Origin: Zobellia barbeyronii
GTDB taxonomy: Bacteria; Bacteroidota; Bacteroidia; Flavobacteriales; Flavobacteriaceae
Direction: 5' to 3'
NCBI RefSeq assembly: GCF_018603515.1
Contig: NZ_JACATN010000003.1
Coordinates: forward strand, 186,001-250,000
Length of the DNA: 64,000 nt
Position 1 is the first letter of the stretch; each line of letters starts with the position of its first letter. Below are positions 27,768 to 37,120 of the stretch, piece after piece. The notes below the pieces were generated by a model. That model had not been told where the DNA came from, did not search any database, and was given only the letters and a program-made list of their open reading frames with translations. The translations under genes and the position numbers were made by a program.

Positions 27768-29030
27768 TTAAGTTCCACGAATTATACGAACAGGATCTAT
27801 GCGTCTAGCCTTTGCAGATGGGAACCAACCTGCAATAAAAGTAGAGAGCAGCGCAAAAGCAATTCCTATTACATAATACCCAATATTATAACTTATAGGA
27901 TAGGTGGTAATCGTAGGCAGTGCAGACGTTTCAAAAGCTACGTTATCTATTAGACGAGCTAATCCATACCCTACTATTAAACCCAAAACACCACCAACCA
28001 ACCCAATCATCATAGCTTGGCTTATAAAGATGAGCTGTACATCCAAACCAGAAAATCCTATTGCTTTTAAAATGGCAATATCCTTCATCTTTTCATAAAT
28101 AAGCATATTTAGAATATTATAAATACCAAACCCGGCTACAATCAATAAGGTAATAGAAACGGCATAGGTAATAAGGTCTCTGATGTTAGAACCGGTTTCA
28201 AACTGTGCATTGGCTTCGTTAATATCCGTAGCCTTTATCGCAAACTGTTTTTGAAGGCGTTTTGCCAAAGTAGGTGCCAACGTAATATCATAAAGTCTAA
28301 TATTAATATCCGTAATGTAATTCTGCGCTTCCCCCATAATACGTTGTACCGTTTTGAGGTTGGCGTAACTCTGAATGTTGTCTACATCTGCTACGCCACT
28401 TTGATAAATTCCAACAATCTTGAGTGGAAAAATATCCCCCCCAACCGTACTTATCTGAACTCTTTCGCCAACCGATAAAGACATTTTTTCAGCAAGACCA
28501 GAACCTAATATAATTCCGTTTTCTGTGTTTTTGAGTGCCTCCGGAGTTCCTTGAATGATATAATCGTCCATACTAGAAAGTCGGGTTTCCTCCATAATAT
28601 CAACACCTACCAAATTGCCGCTTAAATCAATAGAACCGGATAAGTAGAAGATTTGTGCACGGAGCTGGGGTGTTGCGCCTTTTACTTCTTTATCTTTTTT
28701 TAGATACTTTAAAATAGGCAAGGCATTATGGATTTTCTTCTGACTTTGCCTAGGCTTAATCGAGTGTACGATGTTGAAAGAATTTTTAAATTCATCATAA
28801 AGTGATACCGGTTGCGTTTCACTGGGTTCAATTTCATTATACAAGTGAATATGTGGCGTCTGATTCAAAACTAAGCCATCTAGCATTTCATTGAGGCCAG
28901 TCATAAAACTGATCAGCGTAATATACGCTCCAATACCAAAAGTAACACCCAGGGCTGCTGTAGCCGAAGACTTCATTTTTGTTACCAAGTGGGTTTTGGC
29001 AATGTTCAATATAACGGGCCAATTGATCAT
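27768..29030 (-). CDS. ABC transporter permease, FtsX/MacB type
   Basis: A 420-residue inner-membrane protein with one N-terminal membrane helix (about 22-45), a large periplasmic domain and three C-terminal helices (about 290-315, 340-365 and 380-402). IAILKAIGFSGLDVQLIFI is the typical FtsX coupling segment, and the end ARRIDPVRIIRGT is usual for the family. With the ATPase and adaptor it should move a substrate from the periplasm or membrane outward (MacAB-like). Its start overlaps the end of the adaptor gene by four bases. Confidence 0.88.
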   Translation of the reverse strand: MINWPVILNIAKTHLVTKMKSSATAALGVTFGIGAYITLISFMTGLNEMLDGLVLNQTPHIHLYNEIEPSETQPVSLYDEFKNSFNIVHSIKPRQSQKKIHNALPILKYLKKDKEVKGATPQLRAQIFYLSGSIDLSGNLVGVDIMEETRLSSMDDYIIQGTPEALKNTENGIILGSGLAEKMSLSVGERVQISTVGGDIFPLKIVGIYQSGVADVDNIQSYANLKTVQRIMGEAQNYITDINIRLYDITLAPTLAKRLQKQFAIKATDINEANAQFETGSNIRDLITYAVSITLLIVAGFGIYNILNMLIYEKMKDIAILKAIGFSGLDVQLIFISQAMMIGLVGGVLGLIVGYGLARLIDNVAFETSALPTITTYPISYNIGYYVIGIAFALLSTFIAGWFPSAKARRIDPVRIIRGT

Positions 29031-30109
29031 TGTTCTGGTTTTAAAAGCTCGGTCTCTTCGCTAATACCTGTTATAATTTCTATGCGGTCTAAATTCTGTA
29101 AACCTGTAGTTACCTCTACTGTACCATTAGAGGTTTCTACTCTATTCCCATCAATAAGATAGTCTTTGGGAATGGTCAGTATATCTTTTCTTTTAGCAAT
29201 GATAATGTTGCCCTCTCCTGCCAAACCAGGATATAGAATTTTTGGCGGGTCATCAAAACTGGCTTCTACCGTAAAAGTTTGCGAGCGTTCATCTTTGCGG
29301 GGATAGATTTTATCTACCGTTGCCATAAAAACTTTGGATGGGTAAGCATCTAGTGTAATCAACGTTTTTTGACCTAGGCTCAGTTTTACAATATCTACCT
29401 CATCTACCAACATCTTAATTATAAAAACCGAGTCGCTTCCAACCGCAGCGATAGGTTCCATAGTGCTTACAATTTCTCCGGTTTCTTTTAGCAGCTCATA
29501 GACCTTCCCATTAATTTTACTGGTTACCGTAAAGTCTTTGGTATTTATCTGTGCAGATTCATAGTTGTTGCGCGCTTGGCTTACTTGTGTCTTTAGCTCA
29601 TTCTTGGTACGATCATACTTACTTTGTAACAAGTTTAAATTATTACGGGAAAGTTCATAGGCCAGCTTCCTATTATCAAAATCTACTTTTGAACCTATCT
29701 CTTGTTCCCACAAGCGTTTCTGTCTATAGAAATTAATAGAATCATTATGAAAAGATAGTTTCGCTGCTTTTATTTCATCTTCTAAACCCGTGAGAACAGC
29801 AGCACTCCCGTTATAATTTTCCTGTGCCAACTTCAATGAAAGTTTCGCATTTTCCGTATTCAGCTTAGGGGTATTATTGATAATTTGAAGCAATGGTGTT
29901 CCCTTTTTAACCAAGTCTCCCTCTTCCACTAAATTGCGGTCTAAAATCCCGCCTACGGCAGCGTATACCTTATACAGACTGTCTGGCTGAATTATAGCAG
30001 ACGCATACACAGATTCTGTTAGCTCCGATTTCTGAGGAAACACCTTCTCTTGTTCGTCACCACAGGACTGTAATGCGAATACAAAAATCAAAATAATTAA
30101 ATAGCGCAT
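29027..30109 (-). CDS. Periplasmic adaptor (HlyD/RND-MFP family) lipoprotein
   Basis: A 360-residue adaptor with the lipobox LQSC (Cys about 15). I choose the ATG at 30109, since upstream in-frame starts (ATG 30127, TTG 30133) place extra residues before the signal peptide. A lipoyl-like half (VEEGDLVKKGTPLLQI), a helical hairpin (about 85-190) and a beta-barrel (TVEASFDDPPKILYPGL) follow. It links the permease to an outer-membrane channel; no TolC-type gene is in the window. First gene of the export operon. Confidence 0.88.
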   Translation of the reverse strand: MRYLIILIFVFALQSCGDEQEKVFPQKSELTESVYASAIIQPDSLYKVYAAVGGILDRNLVEEGDLVKKGTPLLQIINNTPKLNTENAKLSLKLAQENYNGSAAVLTGLEDEIKAAKLSFHNDSINFYRQKRLWEQEIGSKVDFDNRKLAYELSRNNLNLLQSKYDRTKNELKTQVSQARNNYESAQINTKDFTVTSKINGKVYELLKETGEIVSTMEPIAAVGSDSVFIIKMLVDEVDIVKLSLGQKTLITLDAYPSKVFMATVDKIYPRKDERSQTFTVEASFDDPPKILYPGLAGEGNIIIAKRKDILTIPKDYLIDGNRVETSNGTVEVTTGLQNLDRIEIITGISEETELLKPEQ

Positions 30110-30161
30110 AGTATGTAAATTGCTCATATTCAAATTAAAGGGAAATTCTATTCAAAGAACA

Positions 30162-30173
30162 TGAGATAAGTCA
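30162..30173. promoter_or_regulatory. Crp/Fnr-type palindrome TGA-N6-TCA
   Basis: TGAGATAAGTCA lies in the 216-base divergent gap between the adaptor and the P-type ATPase. One half-site base differs from the exact TGAC-N4-GTCA seen at the other four sites. It could serve either gene. Confidence 0.45.
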
Positions 30174-30325
30174 TGCTATTAATGATTTCGTATAAAAAAA
30201 TAGTCCAACTTATTATTAGATGTGTTGAAGTACCACTAAATTTTTAATCTTCATTTTCCGTTTCAAGATGATATAAATCAACCTTTATATATATTATTTC
30301 TCCTATTTTTGAGAAAAGGAAGATC

Positions 30326-32833
30326 ATGGCCGTTGAAAATTTTGGTATAAAGGGATTGACGGACGAGCAAGTTGTTACATCCAGAAAGACCCATGGTGCC
30401 AACTCATTTACCTACAAAGAGAAAAACGGATTCCTAGAAGCCCTAAAAAGTATCTTGAAAGAACCGATGATTCTTATATTGTTGGTGGCTTCTTCCATAT
30501 ATTTTATCACCGGGAATTTTGGAGATGGCATCTTTATGGTTGCTGCCATAATATTGGTCGGTTCCATATCCCTCTATCAAGATTCTAGAAGCCGAAAGGC
30601 GTTAGAAAAACTAAAAAACCTTACCGAGCCCAATTGCAAGGTTATACGCAACGGGGTTACCGTAGAAATACCAAGTGAAGAACTTGTTATAGGCGATAGT
30701 CTAATTGTTGAAGAGGGCACGATGATTCCCGCAGATGCAACTATTGTACACTCCAATGATTTTTCTGTAGATGAAGCTACGCTTACCGGGGAATCGCTTT
30801 CGGTATTTAAAGAGACTTCCTCTACGAACAATACTATTTTTACCGGCACCATCGTAGCCAGTGGTTTGGCTATCGCTACTGTAACGGCCATTGGTAACCA
30901 CACGCAACTTGGAAAAATTGGTAATAGCCTAGATAATATTGAAGATGAAAAAACACCTTTAGAGCTGCAGATTGCAAATTTTGTAAAACAAATGGCCATT
31001 TGGGGAGGTATTACTTTCCTACTGGTATGGGGAATTAATTATTTTAACTCCCATGATGTACTAGACAGTTTACTAAAAGCGCTGACGCTTGCCATGAGTA
31101 TTCTTCCCGAAGAAATTCCTGTAGCATTCACCACCTTTATGGCTTTGGGGGCTTGGCGTTTAATGAAGTTGGGAGTTGTAGTTAAACAAATGAAAACTGT
31201 GGAAACTTTGGGTAGCGCCACCGTAATATGCACGGATAAAACCGGAACGCTTACCCAAAACAAAATGAGCCTCGCCAGACTATTTTCCATTAAAACTGGA
31301 AAAATAACTTCTACCGAAGCTATACTTAAAAATGAAGAAAAAGAGCTTATAACCGTTGCCATGTGGGCCAGTGAGCCCATACCTTTTGATCCCATGGAAA
31401 TTTCTCTGCATAACGCCTACGCAAAGCAGACAAATGTGGACGAAAGACCAGAGTATCATATGATTCACGAATACCCTTTAGGAGGCAAACCACCTATGAT
31501 GACCCACCTGCTCGAAAACGAATCTGGGCAACGTATCATTGCGGCTAAGGGTGCGCCAGAAGCTTTGATACAAATCTCCAACCTGACTGCTGAAGAAAAA
31601 AAATCTGTTTACGCTACCATAGAAGAACTAGGTAAGCAAGGTTTTCGCCTATTAGGTGTTGGTCAGGCTGTTTTTGAAGGCACGGACTTTCCTAAACTCC
31701 AACAAGATTTTTCTTTTGAATTTAAAGGTCTAGTTGCGTTTTATGATCCTCCAAAGAAAAACATAAGTCAAGTACTCAAAGATTTTGATACCGCTGGAAT
31801 AAATGTAAAACTGGTTACAGGAGATAATTCTGCCACGGCCGTAGCTATTGCCAAAGAAATTGATTTTATAGGATACGATAAATGTATGTCCGGTGATGAG
31901 TTGATGCAGCTCACCGATGCCGAATTTCAAAAAAAGGTGATGGATACGCAAGTCTTCAGCCGTATGTTTCCAGAAGCCAAACTCAGAATTATAAATGCGT
32001 TAAAGGCGAATAATGAAGTTGTAGCCATGACAGGCGATGGGGTTAATGACGGACCAGCACTTAAAGCGGCACACATTGGTATTGCCATGGGAAACAAGGG
32101 TACCGAAATTGCCAAGCAAGCCGCCTCCTTAATTTTGGTAGATGACGACCTGTCTAAAATGGTAGATGCCATTGCCATGGGAAGAAAGATTTATACCAAC
32201 CTAAAAAAAGCGATTCAGTATATTATCTCTATTCACATTCCTATTATACTTACGGTTTTTATTCCCTTGGCGTTACGGTGGATTTATCCGTCTATATTTT
32301 CGCCATCACATGTAATTCTATTGGAACTCATTATGGGACCTACCTGCTCAATAATTTATGAAAATGAGCCTATGGAGAAAAATACCATGATCAAGAAACC
32401 TAGACCATTTACTACAACTTTTTTTAAGTTCAATGAATTAACCACAAGTATCATGCAGGGTCTGGTTATTACTTTGGCTTCGCTATCTGTTTACCAATAT
32501 GCCGTAGGACAAGGTTTTGGCGAAGCAACAACCCGTACTATGGTTTTTATGGTACTAATCGTTGCCAATATCTTTTTAACCTTGGTGAACCGTTCTTTTT
32601 ACTTCTCTCTATTTACAACCTTGAAGTATAAAAATAATTTAGTAGGTCTTATCATAGGTATTACAATGGCTTTGGCCGCTCTCCTACTCTTTGTTCCGCC
32701 ATTGACCGACTTCTTTGAGTTTAATACTTTAAGTGCATCCCAATTGCTTGTGAGCCTTTTTGCAGGAAGTATTTCCGTGCTTTGGTATGAAGCCGTTAAA
32801 TGGGGTAAAAGAACAAAGGCCAAGAAAAACTAA
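30326..32833 (+). CDS. P-type cation-transporting ATPase
   Basis: An 835-residue inner-membrane pump. Actuator motif TLTGES, phosphorylation Asp304 in CTDKTGTLTQ, and hinge AMTGDGVNDGPALK are all present. About ten membrane helices fit the P2 (Ca-ATPase-like) class. The membrane-4 motif is PEEIP (about 261-265), not the PEGLP of calcium pumps, and helix 6 reads ELIMGPTCSIIYENEP, so the ion is uncertain. A gene of the stress island with a Crp/Fnr-type site upstream; AGGA precedes the ATG. Confidence 0.88.
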   Translation: MAVENFGIKGLTDEQVVTSRKTHGANSFTYKEKNGFLEALKSILKEPMILILLVASSIYFITGNFGDGIFMVAAIILVGSISLYQDSRSRKALEKLKNLTEPNCKVIRNGVTVEIPSEELVIGDSLIVEEGTMIPADATIVHSNDFSVDEATLTGESLSVFKETSSTNNTIFTGTIVASGLAIATVTAIGNHTQLGKIGNSLDNIEDEKTPLELQIANFVKQMAIWGGITFLLVWGINYFNSHDVLDSLLKALTLAMSILPEEIPVAFTTFMALGAWRLMKLGVVVKQMKTVETLGSATVICTDKTGTLTQNKMSLARLFSIKTGKITSTEAILKNEEKELITVAMWASEPIPFDPMEISLHNAYAKQTNVDERPEYHMIHEYPLGGKPPMMTHLLENESGQRIIAAKGAPEALIQISNLTAEEKKSVYATIEELGKQGFRLLGVGQAVFEGTDFPKLQQDFSFEFKGLVAFYDPPKKNISQVLKDFDTAGINVKLVTGDNSATAVAIAKEIDFIGYDKCMSGDELMQLTDAEFQKKVMDTQVFSRMFPEAKLRIINALKANNEVVAMTGDGVNDGPALKAAHIGIAMGNKGTEIAKQAASLILVDDDLSKMVDAIAMGRKIYTNLKKAIQYIISIHIPIILTVFIPLALRWIYPSIFSPSHVILLELIMGPTCSIIYENEPMEKNTMIKKPRPFTTTFFKFNELTTSIMQGLVITLASLSVYQYAVGQGFGEATTRTMVFMVLIVANIFLTLVNRSFYFSLFTTLKYKNNLVGLIIGITMALAALLLFVPPLTDFFEFNTLSASQLLVSLFAGSISVLWYEAVKWGKRTKAKKN

Positions 32834-32872
32834 GGTGTATGTTTAGGGTTCAAATACTAGTTAGATAGCTAC

Positions 32873-33526
32873 TTAAAGTTTTTCGCCATAGGCTAAATCT
32901 CCTGCATCACCAATACCAGGAACAATGTAGCCTCTTGCGTTAAGCTCGGGGTCTATTGCGGAAATCCATAAATGGGTATTTTCAGGGAATACACTTTGTA
33001 CATGTTCAATACCAGCCTGTGCTCCAATAACCGAAACAATATGAATTTGTGCAGGTGTACCGTGATTTTTGAGTGCTTTCAAAACATTTTCTAAAGTTTT
33101 TCCGGTAGCCAACATTGGGTCTGTGAGCACTAGAATTTTACCGTCCAAAGAAGGTGCTGCAAAATAATTTACGATAACTTCAAAGGCATCTTCATCTCCT
33201 CTGTGGTGTCGGTATGCAGAAATAAAGGCATTCTCAGCACCATCAAAATAATTCAATAGACCTTGATGTAATGGCAGTCCAGCCCTTAAAATGGAACACA
33301 AAACCAACTTGTCTACAGGCAAGGCCATTTCTTTGGCACCCAATGGCGTGGTTACCTGACTACTTTCATACTGAAAGGACTTACTCATTTCATAACTCAA
33401 GACTTCTCCAATACGCTCAATATTCCGCCTAAAGCGCATGGCATCTTTTTGGATGTCTACATCTCTAATTTCAGCGATAAATTTGTTCATGAGCGAATTG
33501 CTTTCGCCTAGATTATGGACCGTCAT
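32873..33526 (-). CDS. upp: Uracil phosphoribosyltransferase
   Basis: A 217-residue enzyme making UMP from uracil and PRPP. The PRPP loop is VLTDPMLATGKT, and the uracil-binding end is GYIVPGIGDAGDLAYG. Length fits the family. The Arg-rich region RFRRNIERIGEVLSYEM is also typical. Cytoplasmic pyrimidine salvage. It is convergent to the P-type ATPase with a 39-base gap, and a terminator from the neighbouring operon lies upstream at 33614-33648. Confidence 0.93.
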   Translation of the reverse strand: MTVHNLGESNSLMNKFIAEIRDVDIQKDAMRFRRNIERIGEVLSYEMSKSFQYESSQVTTPLGAKEMALPVDKLVLCSILRAGLPLHQGLLNYFDGAENAFISAYRHHRGDEDAFEVIVNYFAAPSLDGKILVLTDPMLATGKTLENVLKALKNHGTPAQIHIVSVIGAQAGIEHVQSVFPENTHLWISAIDPELNARGYIVPGIGDAGDLAYGEKL

Positions 33527-33613
33527 AGAATGAATATGATTTGAGTTATGGTTATATTTTAAATATGCCCAAAAGGTACATCTAAATCATAAACCGAGAA
33601 AAGTTTACCTGTA

Positions 33614-33648
33614 AAAAAAGGGTCTTATAAATTACAAGACCCTTTTTT
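33614..33648 (-). terminator. Intrinsic terminator after the diheme lipoprotein gene
   Basis: AAAAAAGGGTCTT (33614-33626) pairs with AAGACCCTTTTTT (33636-33648). The stem has a T run on both strands, so it can work in either direction; on the minus strand it ends the thioredoxin/cytochrome operon. Confidence 0.8.
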
Positions 33649-33723
33649 CAACCATCTAAAAATAGATTCTGAAGAACTACCTATTTACTAACTGTCTGTA
33701 TTTTCAATTACTATTAAAACTAC

Positions 33724-34722
33724 TTATTTATCACTATAAAATTCAATACTCCACATACCGCGAACTTGGTTTACATCATAACCAAGTGCCATATCCTCTG
33801 GATACAATTTATTTAGAGCTGTCATAGTCTCCGGCAAAACCTGCGTATTAGGTTTGCCATGACATTGCAGGCAAAGCGCATTGGTAACGATCGGGTAATA
33901 GAAAGACACTTCTCCGTCTTCCGTTTCAACCACTGGCTCCAGTTCCTCTCCTGATGCCAAGGCTTTTTTGAATGAAGCTATATATTCCAATTCCTTAGCA
34001 CTAGCCTTATTTTTGGGGTTTCTGGTCTTATCCGAAACTCTTTGGATTACTGCATTTTTCATTAATGAAACGCTATCTGTAATCGTAGTTGCCTCTAGGT
34101 TACAAAAACCTATAGCGCCCACGGTTCCTTTTTCCTGAATAGCTTTTGTTAGGCTTTTACCCAATGCCATCTTAGCTTCTTTTGCATAGGACATTCCTAT
34201 TGCACCGTACACTTTCCCCGGTTCAGGGTAGTCAAAGCAATTGCATTGCTCCATACCCATTCCTATCTTGTGTGAAGCTTTAAAATGTTCATCAAAACCT
34301 TCTGGCCGTTCTAATTCGTTATTGTAGATGTAATCCGCAATTTCCGCTACAGCTTCATCACGATTTGGTAGGTATGGCATAGGACCAAACCTTTTATGTG
34401 CAGCAGGAATTTTCGTTTCTGTTTCCGGATCGTTTACCCATTTAATCAAGGCTTCCGTAAACTCTTCTTGAGTTACTGTAGAATCTATGTAGTGTCTTTT
34501 AATCGCCTCCATTGGTGGCGCAATCCTATCTACCATTTTTGTTTTGGGATCATGGCACATATAACACTCACGCTCCAAAATTACTTTCCCGGGATGGGGT
34601 TCTTGGATTGCGGTATTCACAGCTACGTCAATATTCTCAACAGATTCGATTTTATTTTTTTGACTCTCTTTACAACTTGCAAAAAAGAGAACAACAAGTA
34701 AAAGAACAGAATACTTTTTCAT
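33724..34722 (-). CDS. Diheme c-type lipoprotein with DUF3365 domain
   Basis: A 332-residue lipoprotein (lipobox FASC, Cys about 17). The N-terminal c-heme site CYMCH is at 53-57. A second site, CLQCH at 284-288, lies inside a DUF3365/Tll0287-type domain (about 160-330). Heme ligation is expected in the periplasm, giving an electron carrier or redox/gas sensor. It lies 31 bases downstream of thioredoxin, with which it probably forms an operon reading from the Crp/Fnr-type site at 35103-35114. Confidence 0.8.
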   Translation of the reverse strand: MKKYSVLLLVVLFFASCKESQKNKIESVENIDVAVNTAIQEPHPGKVILERECYMCHDPKTKMVDRIAPPMEAIKRHYIDSTVTQEEFTEALIKWVNDPETETKIPAAHKRFGPMPYLPNRDEAVAEIADYIYNNELERPEGFDEHFKASHKIGMGMEQCNCFDYPEPGKVYGAIGMSYAKEAKMALGKSLTKAIQEKGTVGAIGFCNLEATTITDSVSLMKNAVIQRVSDKTRNPKNKASAKELEYIASFKKALASGEELEPVVETEDGEVSFYYPIVTNALCLQCHGKPNTQVLPETMTALNKLYPEDMALGYDVNQVRGMWSIEFYSDK

Positions 34723-34753
34723 TTAGGTCGATTAAATAAGGGTTCAAATCACA

Positions 34754-35053
34754 TTAAGATTTTGACTTCACAATTTGTATTATGTCATTTTTCTGCAAAA
34801 CGCCAGACTGTCTCCATACCTGTTTTCCGTTTTTAAATAACATCATAGTAGGCACACCACGTACATTATACGTACTGGCCAAGGGCTGGTTTTTATCCAC
34901 ATCTATCTTTACGATTTTTATGCCATCTCCCAGTTCTTCTTTCACTTGCTTTAAAATAGGCGCCAACATTTTACAAGGTCCACACCAATCTGCAAAAAAA
35001 TCTACCAACACAGGTGTGTCAGATTCTATTATAGTATTAAAACTGCTTTTCAT
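34754..35053 (-). CDS. Thioredoxin
   Basis: A 99-residue thioredoxin with the active site WCGPCK (Cys24 and Cys27) and the cis-Pro in GVPTMMLF. No signal peptide, so cytoplasmic disulfide reduction is likely. It is shorter than typical TrxA at the N-terminus by a few residues. It is divergent from a universal stress protein, with a palindrome in the shared gap, and precedes the diheme lipoprotein. Confidence 0.92.
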   Translation of the reverse strand: MKSSFNTIIESDTPVLVDFFADWCGPCKMLAPILKQVKEELGDGIKIVKIDVDKNQPLASTYNVRGVPTMMLFKNGKQVWRQSGVLQKNDIIQIVKSKS

Positions 35054-35102
35054 TTTTCTAGTTTAGATTTATAAAATTACTAAAAATTGCCCTCGCTAAA
35101 AC

Positions 35103-35114
35103 TGACGTAAGTCA
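35103..35114. promoter_or_regulatory. Crp/Fnr-type palindrome TGAC-N4-GTCA
   Basis: TGACGTAAGTCA lies in the divergent gap between thioredoxin and the first universal stress protein gene and could drive both. It shares AAGTCAT with the sites at 30162 and 40283. Confidence 0.6.
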
Positions 35115-35222
35115 TGGTTTATAATATTCTTCTCTATTAACTTTATATAAGTATCTAAAATCACAGGGGCACTTCCGTAATGTAAATGGTTACGAGGATT
35201 GCTTAATTATAAAACAAGCAAG

Positions 35223-36071
35223 ATGAAAAATATATTGGTCGCCACAGACTTTTCCAACAATGCATATTGTGCTCTTTTTTATGCCACGCAATTATTGAAG
35301 TCAACTAAATGCAACTTTTACCTTGTAAATGTTTACAATGACCTCACGCCTTTAATTGGAGCAAAATCAGAATTTTTAGTCGGTCAAAAGCTATTGAACG
35401 AATTAGCTGCTACTTCCAAAGAAAAAATTACGGCTCTTGAGCATAAAATAACTTTGGATAATGAAAACCCTTTACACAAATTTGAGACCATTTCTAAAAA
35501 AGGGAATCTAGTTAAAACCATACACCATATGCTCAATGCATTTGATATTGATTTGGTAGTTATGGGCAGCAAAGGCTATACAGGCGCTAAGGAGATTTTT
35601 CTTGGCAGTAATACCATTCAAGTAGCCAACACCATAACCCAATGTCCTGTTTTGACCATTCCCAAAGAATTAGATTTTGTAGCTCCAACGGACATTGCCT
35701 TTGTAACAGACTATAAAAAAGGGTGTACAAAAAAAACAACCGCGCCTCTTTTGTTCATTGCAGAACTCTTTAACGCCACAATTAAGGTCATGCATATTAA
35801 TGAAGAAGAGGAGCTAAGTAAAGAGCAAGAATCTCATAGAGAAATGCTTGAACTATGTCTTAAAAATACCGAGCATAGTTCTCATTGGGTACAGGCTTTT
35901 GCAGACAAGGCCATGGTTATAGATGATTTTTTAAATAACCAGGGCGTAGATATGTTTGCTATGGTGCACTACAAACACAACTTCTTTGATCGCATTTTAA
36001 ATGAGCCTGTGGTAAAAAATGTAAGCATGTACTCTAATATACCATTTCTAATATTGCCCTTTAAAGACTAA
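35223..36071 (+). CDS. Universal stress protein, tandem domain
   Basis: A 282-residue protein with two Usp domains. I use the ATG at 35223 (MKNILVATDFS) rather than a TTG at 35199. The first domain has the ATP-binding signature VVMGSKGYTGAKEIFLGSNT and ends in CPVLTIP. The second domain (about 150-282) is degenerate and ends IPFLILPF. A cytoplasmic stress and low-energy adaptation role is known for the family; the exact role is unknown. Confidence 0.85.
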   Translation: MKNILVATDFSNNAYCALFYATQLLKSTKCNFYLVNVYNDLTPLIGAKSEFLVGQKLLNELAATSKEKITALEHKITLDNENPLHKFETISKKGNLVKTIHHMLNAFDIDLVVMGSKGYTGAKEIFLGSNTIQVANTITQCPVLTIPKELDFVAPTDIAFVTDYKKGCTKKTTAPLLFIAELFNATIKVMHINEEEELSKEQESHREMLELCLKNTEHSSHWVQAFADKAMVIDDFLNNQGVDMFAMVHYKHNFFDRILNEPVVKNVSMYSNIPFLILPFKD

Positions 36072-36134
36072 CTAATAGCCTATTTGATTAGCTATTTAGC
36101 AATTACATTTAATACTCACTTAAGAAATAATATC

Positions 36135-36974
36135 ATGTACAAAAGAATTTTAGTACCGACAGATTTCTCAAAAAACGCCCTTAATGCGGTGCGGTACGCA
36201 CTTGATTTATACGCAAAGCTGAATTGTGAATTTTATTTTTTGAATGTTTTTAAGTTAGAAAATTACACTACCGATGCCCTAATTATACCCGAACCGGGTA
36301 GCCAGGAGTTTGAGATTGCAAAAGCCAAATCAGAAGAAAATTTCGTGAAGTTATTAGATATGCTCGCTTTACATCATGACAACCCAAAACATATCTACCA
36401 CACCATACCTACTTTTACTTTTCTATCGGCAGCAATCAAAAAAACCATTTCAAATAAGGATATTAATTTGGTGGTTATGGGTACCAAAGGTGCATCTGGC
36501 GCCAAAGAGGTTATTTTTGGTAGTAACACGGTAAAGACTATGGAAATCGTATCCGAATGTCCCGTTTTGGCCATACCAGCAGATATCCGTTTTTCCCCTC
36601 CAAAAGAAATTGTTTTTCCAACAGATTTTAAGTCCGGTTTTAAACGAAAAGAATTGAATTACCTCATTGAGATTGCTAAAATGCATGGTTCCACCATTCG
36701 CATACTACACGTCTCAAAAAAACAAATACTAAAACCTGAACAGGAAGAAAACAAAATACTATTAGATAATATATTAGACGAAGTAGCCCATAGTTTTCAT
36801 TCCCTAACTGAAAAAAACATAGCAGACAGCATTACCACTTTTGTAGAAAGCAGAGATAGCGATATGATTGCTTTTATTAACCAAAGACACTTTTTCTTCG
36901 AGAAAATATTTACTAAACCATTAATCAAAGAAATAGGATATGATGCTACTGTGCCTATTTTGGCCTTGCACTAA
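36135..36974 (+). CDS. Universal stress protein, tandem domain
   Basis: A 279-residue paralogue of the preceding gene. The ATG at 36135 (MYKRILVPTDFS) fits the family start; an in-frame TTG at 36084 does not. The first domain holds VVMGTKGASGAKEVIFGSNT and CPVLAIP. The second half is degenerate, as in the neighbour. It starts 63 bases after the first gene without its own palindrome, so co-transcription is likely. Confidence 0.85.
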   Translation: MYKRILVPTDFSKNALNAVRYALDLYAKLNCEFYFLNVFKLENYTTDALIIPEPGSQEFEIAKAKSEENFVKLLDMLALHHDNPKHIYHTIPTFTFLSAAIKKTISNKDINLVVMGTKGASGAKEVIFGSNTVKTMEIVSECPVLAIPADIRFSPPKEIVFPTDFKSGFKRKELNYLIEIAKMHGSTIRILHVSKKQILKPEQEENKILLDNILDEVAHSFHSLTEKNIADSITTFVESRDSDMIAFINQRHFFFEKIFTKPLIKEIGYDATVPILALH

Positions 36975-37120
36975 AGGAACCTAACAATGAACTAAATAGG
37001 AACTTGGGTAAAGGAGAAGAATACTTATAGAACCGCTATTTTTTTTTAATAACTAAAGGTGGACATCATTTCAAAAATCTTCTCGATATCTCCGTATTAA
37101 TAGTTTTATAAAAAGCATTC

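Noticed and set aside
30577-30999. 140-codon minus-strand open frame
   Set aside because: Antisense to the P-type ATPase; no homology-like features.
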